NCBI GenBank assembly: GCA_951799405.1
Contig: OX637333.1
Coordinates: forward strand, 28,292,785-28,356,784
Direction: 5' to 3'
Length of the DNA: 64,000 nucleotides
DNA from: Agapetus fuscipes
Taxonomy: Eukaryota > Arthropoda > Insecta > Trichoptera > Glossosomatidae
In this document: one piece after another, positions 1 to 11,300 of the stretch
How the letters are laid out: each line of letters starts with the position of its first letter
Numbering within the stretch: the first letter of the stretch is position 1
Made by a program: the position numbers and the translations under genes
Notes under the pieces: generated by a model
What the model saw: the letters and a program-made list of their open reading frames with translations, nothing else
Told to the model about the DNA's origin: nothing
Databases searched by the model: none

Positions 1-40
1 TCTTTCATACATTTTTTCTTTCGCATATATGCATATATGT

Positions 41-295
41 TCCTTGACTTATAGGTTGGTATGCGGCTGACCACCCATGCTGTAAAAATGGTTCACTTTG
101 TCAATGTCACCCCTGTCTCAGGGAAGGACGGCAAGAGTTGCAGGGTGTATGTCCATTTGAGATTTGGTTTTTGTGTTGTAGGTTCACATGCGGCATGTGC
201 AAGCGCGAACTTGTACGTGTCTGGTTGTGAAAATGCAGGTAATGTGAATCTCCAATGTAACATGTCTTTGCAACTTAGATTAGGTTAGCATTCAA
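41..295 (+). repeat. TTAGAT-tailed repeat
   Basis: Full-length copy from ttccttgacttataggttgg to a cttagatta tail. The family (about 250 bp, fixed 5' edge, TTAGA-type tail) recurs more than 20 times in the window. At 3.7 kb and 11.1 kb it is the 3' end of an RTE-like LINE ORF. Confidence 0.85.
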
Positions 296-655
296 TCTGA
301 GACTTAACATACAGAAGGAGGTAATCATATATGTTTACTTAGTAACCTCTTACGTTTAAAACTAAGGGTCATTTAAACCTAAGTCAATGGCAGAGAAATG
401 CACAAGTGCTTGGGTTCATATATCTGGGCCACGTCATAAATGAAACCTTGACAGATGATGGTGATTTTAAGGGCAACTCCGCTTGCATTGCCGGCAAGGT
501 AATCTGTTAGCCCGACGGTTCGCACAATGCTCGGACATCATCAAGAACAGACTCTTCCTCGTATTATGCACACAACAATACACCAGTGAGTTGTGGTGCA
601 ATTACAAGGCACTAAGCATCAATGAGACGAGGATCTGCTATAACATGGGCTATGT
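296..655. other. no recognised feature
   Basis: AT-rich sequence with no exon-like or repeat-like structure that I recognise; it lies downstream of the last visible lig exon and could be intron or 3' flank. Confidence 0.5.
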
Positions 656-656
656 C

Positions 657-985
657 CGGTCGATAGCTCAGTTGGTAGAGTGCTCGCATTCTACCCCGTG
701 AGCTCGGGTTCAGAAATGATTTCCTATTTCGGTGTTTATTTCAAACCCCAAAATAAAATACCGGCAAGGTTTACTCAGCCTTCAAAAGAAATGAGTACCA
801 GCACTCTCGGGAGCTAGGAAACCCCCACTTCAACTGAAGTGGTTGGCGTAAGGCCGGCCCCCTTACCTGTAAAAATAAATAGGTTCAACTCGCCACATGC
901 GACCCCTTCGGGGATAACGCGGCAAGAAGTTGCACTATATGTGTAGCTTAGTTGCGTTTGCGTTGCGTTTATAGAGCATTGCTGC
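657..985 (+). repeat. tRNA-SINE 1
   Basis: Starts ccggtcgatagctcagttgg (A box); the B box region is deleted, followed by the conserved body (gtgtttatttcaaacccc, acctgtaaaaataaatagg) and the tgtgtagcttagttgcg end. Its tcgcattctacccc variant is shared with the copy at 40438, so the two are close relatives. Confidence 0.85.
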
Positions 986-1049
986 GACTGCGGAAGAGCT
1001 GCAGTGGTAGTGGGATGTTTGTGGCGGCTCAACTACCCTCCTGGAATGA

Positions 1050-1440
1050 TTAGCTGCGAACCAGAATGGCTGGGTTCAGAGAGAGAGTTGAATACAGCCA
1101 AAACTCTCTGATCGCAGTGACCAGAGGCCTGAAATGGGAGTTGGGCATATGGCGTCATTGGGCAAGGAACTTGAAGCTTACGTAGCCTTTTTTCCCTGTT
1201 TAATATGTTCCTGATATTCTAATGTACAATGACCATGTATTTCTCTTTTCTTTCACTGTTTAACTATATATTTTGTTTGTTTTTTTTTCTCATATATTTC
1301 ATCACATATTTTCATGTTTCTGCATTTTTGTAATTTTCTATGTACTTTTTCTATTGATGTATTATTTTTTATGGCTGGTCATGTATTGCACCCTCCACAT
1401 GACCAAGCTGGAATAAACGCATATTATTATTATTATTATA
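1050..1440 (+). repeat. LINE 3' end with (ATT)n tail
   Basis: Ends atggctggtcatgtattgca ... ggaataaacgcat followed by (att)n. The last 80 nt are shared with 2140-2205. No ORF remains. Confidence 0.5.
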
Positions 1441-1447
1441 ACCCATT

Positions 1448-1500
1448 TTCGACCAAAAACGTCGCTTATGCCGTATTTCCTTTTAACCGTTGATATACGT
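1448..1500 (+). repeat. MITE fragment (cttttaaccgtcgatat family)
   Basis: Terminal 50 nt of the MITE family seen complete at 37568-37978 and 57613-58110, ending ccttttaaccgttgatat. Confidence 0.65.
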
Positions 1501-1668
1501 TTACCAAAGACTGGTCGCCAAAGGCCCATCTAGCATTACAGCAACTGCGTCCTACTTGAAAATTGGCATATTCTATAGCGACGACCAAGCTCACAGAGGG
1601 CTCTTGAGGTGCGATTCACACAAAAATAAGGCTCACTAAATAAATCCTCCTAATATTATTACATTTAA
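1500..1668 (+). repeat. tRNA-SINE 2, 3' half
   Basis: Carries the family body (accaaagactggtcgcc, cgacgaccaagctcacagag) and tail 1 (ggctcttgaggtgcgattca ... cctaatattatt). The tRNA head is missing. Confidence 0.8.
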
Positions 1669-1699
1669 GATTCATATTACATGCATTCCCATAAGCAGA

Positions 1700-2205
1700 C
1701 ACTTTATTGTAATATTCTCTGCAGTCACTTCCACACATTTCTTATCCGTACACCAATGTACATGCATTTTTTTTCTGTGTATTTTTATTATTTTCTCACA
1801 TTAATTTTTTCTTTAACTGTATGTTTTTCCTCTTTTCTTTAACTTATTTTCTTATATGTGTGTAATTACATTGTTATCCTTTGCTTGCTACGACTTTTTT
1901 AACAGTTGAAACTTTGTTGTACTGCCAGCTGTCTGGTTTCTAGTACAGCAGATCCTGTAAGAAGATCACAGCGACTAGCCAACCGCTGATAATGCCCATC
2001 GGAGCAATGGGCGAAACTGTCCGGAAAGAATCAACCAGACCGCAGCTACATAGCCCGAATAAAGTGATTGTTGTGTCAACAAGAACCGGCCGTGAAAGAT
2101 TCAATGTACAATTAAGTTGAAACTTTTTTTACTTCAAATTTAATATGGCTGGTCGTGTATAGCACCCTCCACATCACTAGGCTGGAGTAAGGATATTATT
2201 ATTAT
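1700..2205 (+). repeat. LINE or PLE-like 3' region with (ATT)n tail
   Basis: Shares its last 70 nt (atggctggtcgtgtatagca, then attattattat) with the repeat at 1365-1440. It contains a hammerhead-like core at 1986-2017. No coding capacity is visible. Confidence 0.5.
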
Positions 2206-2223
2206 ATGATGCAGGGCACTCAC

Positions 2224-2360
2224 ATTGACCTTGTTGAGAGAGACGTGCTGTTTGTTGCCCCCGTACATGGAATTGTTGAGATCGCTGCCCCCCGAGCTGG
2301 AGTTGCTGACGCCCACCTGCTTCACCCCGCTGGACTGCTGCGTGGACGCGTAGCCTCCAC
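2224..2360 (-). CDS. lig: lig coding exon 19 (last exon in window)
   Basis: 137 nt: GGGYASTQQSSGVKQVGVSN and on to SMYGGNKQHVSLNKVN, ending AAT|GTGAGT. No stop codon is reached. I found no convincing further exon below 2224, so the C-terminal exon or exons are probably outside the window. Confidence 0.85.
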
Positions 2361-5300
2361 CTGGCAACATCACACACACATTATATTACAACTCTTTCTC
2401 TAGCAGCGCTACACCCAATATAATACCCCATATTGTCCAATCGATAGAATGCTTCCATTCCATCCCGCTACAGTGTTTATTTCAAAATAATATGCCATTT
2501 CAAAAAATGAGAACCAGTCCCCTCGGGAGTTGAGGAACCTGCACTTCAAATGGAATTGTTGACGTACAGCCAGCCCCACTATCTATAATCTAAGTTGCAA
2601 AGGTATATTATCATTTAAAATTCAAATTAAATGCAGTGGCACAGGGTCCTTATAACACGATTCCCATCGGCTTCCCTTTTGAAATTACGCAAAAAGTTAT
2701 GCATGAAACTATTTATTTACCGCATAATATACATTCAATCATGTAAAATAAAGCTGCAAACAGACAATCACTCCCGCATCTTGACTCCTCGCTCCCCCAG
2801 TTCTTGTTTACCGTATACGCCAATCTTGTCAAATATGACTTTGTCATGCAGTTGTCTTATGAATCAAATTATACACTATCTGAGCTAAGAAAAACCGTAA
2901 AACTCGATAATGTGAAAGTTCTTTTAAATATTTTTAAAATAAATTTCTTGTTTTTATAAGACACATTAGTCCAGTACACATGCAAACATTGCTTATGTAA
3001 AATTTTCTCAATGGCGTTTACGGTAAACAAGAACTAAGGCAGCGTCCTGACACAATCACCGGCTTCTAGTTCTGACAAACTATTCCCTACTGGGGGTGTT
3101 CATACAGGCAGAATATTCAGAAGCGAAAAGGTCAAATATATCTTGTTAATGGAATACATCTCATTGTTGTGTCCAATATGCCATGATTCTAAAGTTAAGT
3201 GAACCAAACTGGCCCAATTTAAGCTCACTTGTTCTCGGTGGGTTGGAACAAGGAAAGTGAGAGACTGACCTGACTTGTAGTCCTGTGGCTGCTGCACTTG
3301 GTCGTAGGGCTGCTGGGGCGCAGGAGCCGCATAGGGCGCCGGGGCGCCCGCACTCACATAGCCGCCTCCCCCCACACTCACACCTTTACCGCTGCCGTAC
3401 GACGACGACGCCGAACTGCCTCCTGTGGCCAACTGGGGGAATAAACAAACTGTGTTACAAAAATATATGTAGCCTTATTTGATGAGCAGTCTAGTATTGT
3501 GAAAATCCAGTCATATTAAAAGGAGAGCTTGTATGAAGAAGGTTATGATTCTGGATGAAATGAAAGGTAAGAACTGAAAGAAATGGCGGTTGATCTGTAA
3601 TGTTGGTGGCTACGACTATGGTTTTTTTTAAATTAGAATTTTGTATTTGTTTTGGTGTTTATATGGATTATTTGTTGGTTGTAAAAATGTTATTTATTGT
3701 GTATGTTCCTTAACTTATAGGTAGATATGCAGTTGACCACCCATGCTGAAGAAAATGGTTCACTTTGCGAATGTCACCCCTGTTTCAGGGAAGGTCGGCA
3801 AGAGTTGCAGGGTACATGTTCATTTGAGATTTAGGTTTTTATGTTGTAGGTTCACATGCCGAATGTTCAAGCACGAACTCATGTGTCTGATTGATTGGTT
3901 TTTTAAAAACAAATACAATTTTTTATATAAACACTGTTTTATTTTCACACACAATACATTTAATGTGTTGATTTCATTGTTTGTGAAAATAAAACAGTGT
4001 TTATATAAAAGTGTTTTTTTAAAAAGGGGCCGTCCATAAATTACGTCATCGATTTTGGCCGATTTTCGACCCCCCCCCCCCCTTACAATCATCCTATAGT
4101 CATTATCTAATGACCCCTCCCCCCGCTCTTGCTGTAATAATGGATGAGCTTAATAATTAATAATGTTATATTACTTACATAATATTTTGTATATTTTGTA
4201 GAAATTGGTATTTACAAGAACGACGTCACTTTTGGTACTCGTACATCATTTGCCATCATCCGCAGACCAGACTCCCCCCCCCCTTAATGCGAATGACGTA
4301 ATATATGGACAGCCCCAACGCAAATCAATCAACATGAATTTTCAGTGTTAATACACAAACCATAAAAAATATACGTGTCTGCTTGTGAATATGTATATAA
4401 TGTGAATCCTCAATGTTACATATCTTTACAACTCAGATTAGATTAGACACTGAAGAAGGCGACGACATGTACGAAATGTCCAAAAGCTTCAGTTCCAATA
4501 GACCACTGCAACAGATCCTGGAAAGCAACTGTCTAATATCAAGAGCCGTGTAAGCCTAAAACTCTATTCTGATAGCATTGTTTGTGGGTATGGGTGTTCA
4601 GACTCACTGGGTACATGGTGGGCGTGGTGTACTGCTGGTAGGTGCCGCCCGGCAGCTGGCTGAAGTAGTAGAAGGGCATGGTGGGCTGCTGGGGTGGGGG
4701 TACAGGCTGCTGCGCCTGCCCTTGTCCGCCCGCTCCCGCCTCCTGCCCGCCTGCCCCGGCCTCCTGCCCGCCCGCCCCCCGGGGGAAGCGCGCGTCGCCC
4801 CCGCCCGCCGATAGCGAGGTGAAGGAGGGGATGCTGGCGTCACGCGTGCCCGCACCCGCGCCCGTGCCGTACATGTCGTAGTACTGCGTCTGCAAGTTAC
4901 AACAGTTCATCAAATTGAGAGAGCAACACATTGTCGACAACTAGTATTTGAGGTTAGCAAGAACAAAATAAGGATTTGTGTAACTCTTGTCACCGTTCCA
5001 ATTGGGATGTCCAGAGGCTCTACAAAGTTGCCTTCACACCCAACTTTTGCATATCTCTTACAATTCATTCACATCACCTTTATCACACATTTCATTGTCC
5101 GGTCGATAGCTCGGTTGGTAGAGTGCTTGCATTCCATGCCGTGAGCTCGGGTTCAAATCCCACCGAGGGGAGGGCGTCAGAAATGATTTCCTCTTTCGGT
5201 GTTTATTTCAAACCCCAAATAAAATACCGGTAAGGCTAACTCAGTCTTCACAAGAAATGAGAACCAGCCCCTTCGGAAGTTGGGACACCCCCACTTTAAC

Positions 5301-8300
5301 TGGAGTGGTTGGCGTAAGGCCGGCCCCTTTACCTGTAAAAATAAATAGGTTCCACTCGCCACATTGAAACCCTTTGGTAAGGAATGTGAGTGCTCACCAT
5401 GGCGTGGTGCGGCACCCTCATCTGCATGTCCTCGTAGTAGCCGGGCATGGGCTGCTGCGCGTAGAAGGGCTGGCTCATGATGTACTGTCCCATCACTGTG
5501 CCCATGTGGCCCGCGGCGCTGCCGGCCCCCGTACCGCTGTTCATGCTCGCTGCCGATGACACGCTCGACTTGCCTGAAACGGAGACTGTTTATTTTATTA
5601 TTAACATAACACGCAATGTGCAACTAGCCCTTCAGATGCGGGTGACATGCATAGGTGCCAACCGTAAACTTGCACACATTGCGGCTGTAAATCATAGAAG
5701 TCATCCAACTTTGAACTTATCCCTAACATCTGTGTTCAAGAATTCAAGTCAAATATGTGCTAAGCCTTTGTGATTTTTGTTCTTAAATAACTAATACATG
5801 TGACTGTTCACATAGTTGAAAGTGTTGTCAATCAATTCAGTTAGGAAATCAATATATTTTTTTTAAAATGTGCTTGTAAAAGTATTCCGTACTGGGGGCA
5901 TTCATATAGCCAGAATGTTCAGAGGCGAAAAGGTACAAATCCTCAAAATAATATCAAACGGGGCTATTCTTAGACATTTTAGTCGTCGGTTGAGCCCACG
6001 CTTTGACAAACTAATAATGCATTTGTATGAAAACCTGTCAATCCAAGATGGCCGCAAGTGATCAGCTGATTTGTCTTCATACAAATATTACAAAATTCGG
6101 TTGGTAAGAATGACCGTGGTGATGAAATTTTCAGACCGGGCACCATTTGTTTGTCAAAGCGTGGGCTCAACCGACGACTAAAATGTCTAAGAATAGTCCC
6201 GAATGTTTTTAAGTTGAAAAATATTAACTGACATTAATTTTAAAATTCAATTCTGAGTGAAAAACATTGGTATAAGTAAGATATACATTGGTAAAGAAAA
6301 GATAGCAAGCTTTACCCTTCACATCTAAATGCAAGGGTTTATTTCTGGCTTGATGATGATGATTTAATATAGCGCCGTTTCGTGAAGATTGTCACTCCAA
6401 GGGCGCTTTCTGTGCTATCGCGGGCGAAGTAGTGTGTCTTGAGGTTTTCCCTGGATTTCGATGCTCGAACTTCTGGTAGCAGCTGGTTCCACGAAGAGCA
6501 AATGCACGATTGCCGAACACAGTGGTTAATCTCCTGGTTGGCTGGTTCACCAACGTTTTGAAGCCCCTCTCGGCTTACATTCAATGCTTGTGAAACACTT
6601 GCGAGAGACAATACCTTGGGCGGAGCTTATGCTTATGTAAGGCTGTGGCCTAGTGGGGGATCAGTACCTGAGGTGGTTGAGATCTTGGATGAGGAGGATT
6701 GCGTTGATTGCGCTGACTGGGCGTTGGACAGTGTGTTGGTGGCCGACGTCACCGCAGTGTCATACTGAAAAACAAACAACAATTCTTCTTTTAACAACAC
6801 TTAGTAGAAGCTTGTGCGCATGCGATGGCATTTGTTGAACCAGGGTTGAAGTTATGGTCAAGTTACCCAGGCGGGGATCGAACCAACGTTATTCTATTCC
6901 AAATACGCTAGAAAGATCAGCCACTTGACCCCCTCGGGAATAACACCGACGTTGAAGTGGGGGCTTCCCAGCGCAATCAATATCTTTATAAGCATTGAGA
7001 GATATTTAGTGTAACTTCTTGCCGCGTTGTCCCCGAAGGCGTCGCATATGGCGAGTGGACCTACTTAATTTACCGGTAAGCGGGTCGGTCTTACGCCAAC
7101 CGCTTCAGATGGGGGTTTCCCAGCTCCCGCTTCCCGAGGGGGCTGGTTCTCATTTCTTGTGGATGCTTAGTAGACCTAGCTGGTATTATTTTGGTACACC
7201 GAAACGGGAAATCATTTCCGACACCCTCAGTGAGGATGCTACATACCAGCTGGGCTATCGACCAGGCTTTTTACAAGACTAAACACTAGATAACGGATCA
7301 GTCTCTGCACCTTGTCTGGATCGGTCTACGGATCTAAGACTTGCAATCATCATGGCTATTTTTACTTTACACGCTCCTAACTGTAAATGGGGATTTGGTG
7401 TTCAGATGCAACCAATTTTGTTGGTTTTCCAGCTACAACTCTTGCTTGTAATCGTGATGGAGCCTCACCTGAGAGTCTTTGGTTGAGATCTTGTTGGAGT
7501 TGGTCTGCAGCGCCTGGTAGTTGTTGTAGGGGATGGTGGAAGCAGCGTTTATGCCACTGTTGCCATGCACGGAGACCCACGATGAATTCTGAAACATTGT
7601 ATAGATATAATAAAGTAGACTGCATGGTTTCAATGGGGAAAAAATATGTATTGTTTCTTTGGTTTTATATGTATTTTTTTTACTTTGTGCCTATATTTTT
7701 AACTACTTTCTTACATCATTTTAAAAGGGAAGCCGATGGGAACCGGCTTGTATGGCACCCTTTGCCACTGATAGATTAGATATTATTGTTTTTACAGAAT
7801 AATTTATTTCATAGTGCACATAATAAGAGAGCGCCGTTTTTGTGTGTGTCACACCTCAAGGGCCCTCTCCGATCACGGATAAGACTTATTGAAAAGATAA
7901 GCTTTCTCACTCCAGGTGGCAGTCTGTTCCACTCCAACGGACCCACAATCCGGAAGGCTCGGTCTCCAAAGTTTGTGCGTGTCTGACGGCGTGGCTGAAC
8001 CAAATCGATAACACCATCACCCGCAAATCTGAGGGTCTGCCTCCTCACACCCATCTCTAAAGGCGACATCATGTCAGTCAGATATGATGGAGCCACACCA
8101 TTGATGGCTGTAGATTAGATATAGATTCTAAGCATGTGGTGTAGACGTGAGCCCCGCATCAGAATGAGGATGAGTACCTGGTATGTGTTGAGGGGCTGCG
8201 TGTGCTGGTACTGCGTCAGTGGATTGCTGGGGGGATACGTCACTGACACGTTGCCGGGGAGTATACTCGACGCTGTGAACGACGTCGCACTGGAATTGAC

Positions 8301-11300
8301 CTGCAAGCATCACACACCAGGGATCAAATACACTGATCAATCAGTTGCAGCAACAATACTTGGCAGGACATGGACAGGACATTGGTATGCGGCTGACCAC
8401 CCATGCTGTAGAAAATTTGTAAATGTAAAATGTAAAAAAACCCTTGACAATTATATTAATTTTTAAAACTGAACAATTTCAAAACTTAATTTAAATCGGA
8501 TATTCAACGAACCATTTAGAGAGAACTAACATCATTCTCGACGTTTCGTCAGCGACGTAGCCGACGTCTTCTAATCTAATCTAATCTAATCTAAGCTGCA
8601 AAGATATATATCATTTAAGATTTATATTAAATGCATTCCCACAAGCAGACATGTATAATTTCGCGCTAACACATGCTGCATGTGGACCTACAATATAAAA
8701 ACCCAATCTCAAATGAACATAAGCCTTGCAACTCTTGCCGTCCTTCCCTGAAACAGGGGTGACATTGGCAAAGTGAACCAATTTTTTACAGTATGGGTGG
8801 TCAGCCACATAACAACCTATAAGTCAAGGAACTTCAAGTCTTCAGGAGAACATCCTCTCTGTACGGCGACTGAGGATGAACTGAATTTGAAAAACACTTT
8901 GTCACAAATCACTGCCTACCTTCGAACGAAGGTAGTAATTATGTTTTGGTCTGTTACACATACCAGGCAGTGATTTGTGACAAAGTGTTTTTCAAATTCA
9001 GTTCATCCTCAGTCGCCGTACAGAGGATGTTCTCCTGAAGATGTCGGCTACGTCGCTGACGAAACGTCGAGAATGATGTAAGTTCTCTCTAAACGGTTCG
9101 TTAAATATCCAATTTAAATTAAGTTTTGAAATTGTTCAGTTTTAAAAATTAATATAATTGTCAAAATGTCAAACGACCGTAATTCTAACTAAAAAAACCC
9201 TTGTTGACTGGTCTTTTGTAAAGGTATATGAATTTTTCAACCCAGCAAATTGCATATTTAAAAACATAAATGGTACATATTTTTGTTCTCCGCCAGAATT
9301 CAAACTCATGACCTTCCATTTACGAGTCTGAAATGTTACCACTAGACTACGGAACGGTCAAAAAGCAGCTGATACATTTTGTATGGTACAGTAATGAACT
9401 GTTTACACGCTGCCATGTTATAATTAATTTTATCTTCAAATAGATATGGTAAGATCTACCGATGTCTGCTGAGATTTTAGGGCCTGCTACTGTCCCATAT
9501 CTGTGTTACCATTTTAATTCTGAGATTTGAGACGTGTCCGGTGTGGCACTCACTTGAGAGTAGGGATTGCTGGGGTAGGCGTGGTGGTAGGCAGGCTTGG
9601 CGGAGTACGCTGCCTGCCCGGGGTACGCCGAGTACACAGACTGCTGGCTGACAGAGTCCGACACCGAGTTTGACGATGACGACGATTTCGCCGCTGCAGT
9701 TAACTGGCTCTCCAAACCTGAGGATTAAAAATAAAAATATATTTGCGACAATACAACCAGATTACGTGCAATATACACCAAGTATGGAATACTGTAACTC
9801 TGTCGCCATTCTGCTAGGGGTGACCAGAGCCTCTGCAGAGCTGCCTCCGTTTTTTCCTATCCTGACATGGAATGCCTGTGGGAATGGCATATTTAACCTA
9901 CCAAGTGCCGGAACGTGGATCCGCGCTCATAGTAATAATCAGGTTTTTTTTGTTTTTCTTAAGTTTTTACACAGAATAAGATCGAAAAACATATAAAATA
10001 CTGATATTGGGTAAAAAATCCCACCAAGTAACTCATATTCATTTTCGTTTGTGAAGTTGCCCATGTAAACTGAGGAGTTAAAAGACAAAATTCTATTTAT
10101 TTTCACAAAACACACATGTAACCAAAAAAAATATTCATAATATTACAATGCCATGCAATAAATATGTCACTAGTGATTTTATATTTTGTTAGAAAAAACT
10201 TTCTTTCATTATCTTTTGAGATACAAAAAAAATCAGACAGGAGATATGTTTTGAAAATCGAGATATTTCGAAAAAGGAGATATTTCATATCAAAACCAAG
10301 ACTTGGGTGGCTGGACTACGGCAGAAAAACGCTGGCACCCTAGAGGTTAAGTAGATTGTAATGAAAAGCTGGGGCAACTTGTCTCACCAGTGACGGTGGT
10401 GGGCTGCGGGGTCTGTCGGGAGGTCTGGTGTCCCGCACCACTCTGCCCCGACCCGTACTGACTGGAGCCCGACACCGAGCTACTGATGGAGCTGTTCTGC
10501 TGCTCTACCGACACTGCAGCAGAGAGAGATTCCGATGCCAGCTGAAACAGTTACACATGATAAAACCTATTGTTCAAAATTGCCCCTGTTTAGCGCCGCA
10601 GCATCCAAAGTCAAAATAGCCATGAATGATTGAAAAGTCTGTCACACAATAGTTTGTCCATATGATTTTTCGGTCAACAACATTTCAATCGCATACACTA
10701 TAATAATAATATCCTTTATTTCCATACAAATTTACAGTTGCAAAACCAATACATTTGATGGACAATATACATACATGATATACACATAATAAACAACATT
10801 ACACATAAGACACGATGGATGGATGGACGGATGGATGTCGTGGTAGAGGAAGACCGAGAAAGGTATGGATGGACCAAATATCCGAAATTGCCAATGAATG
10901 GAATATCCAGAGTCATAATAAAAGAAGAGCTTGTATGAAGGTTATGACTCTGGAGGAAATGAAAGAAGTATGTAAGGACAGAAAGAAATGGCAGTTGATC
11001 TGTAATGTTGGCGGCTAGGGTTTATTAAATTGGAATTTATTAAATTGGAATTTTGGATATTATTATTTAGTGATGTATAAAATGTAATTTGTCGTGTGTG
11101 TGTGTTCCTTGACTTATAGGTTGGTATGCGGCTGACCACCCATGCTGTAAAAATGGTTCACTTTGCCAGTGTCACCCCTGTCTCAGGGAAGGACAGCAAG
11201 AGTTGCAGGGTGTATGTCCATTTGAGATTTGGTTTTTATGTTGTAGGTTCACATGAGGCATGTGCAAGCGCGAACTTGTACGTGTCTGGTTGTGAGAATG

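Larger units (their letters stand above)
3705..4446 (+). repeat. TTAGAT-tailed repeat split by nested insertions
   Basis: The 5' part (3705-3890) and the 3' part (4370-4446) belong to one repeat. It is split after tgtgtctg by a hairpin element (about 3895-4024) and a MITE (4025-4317). Confidence 0.75.

Noticed and set aside
61..288. Frames in TTAGAT repeats (also 11126-11353, 57.2 kb and others)
   Set aside because: The same short frame recurs only because the repeat recurs; copies carry different stops.
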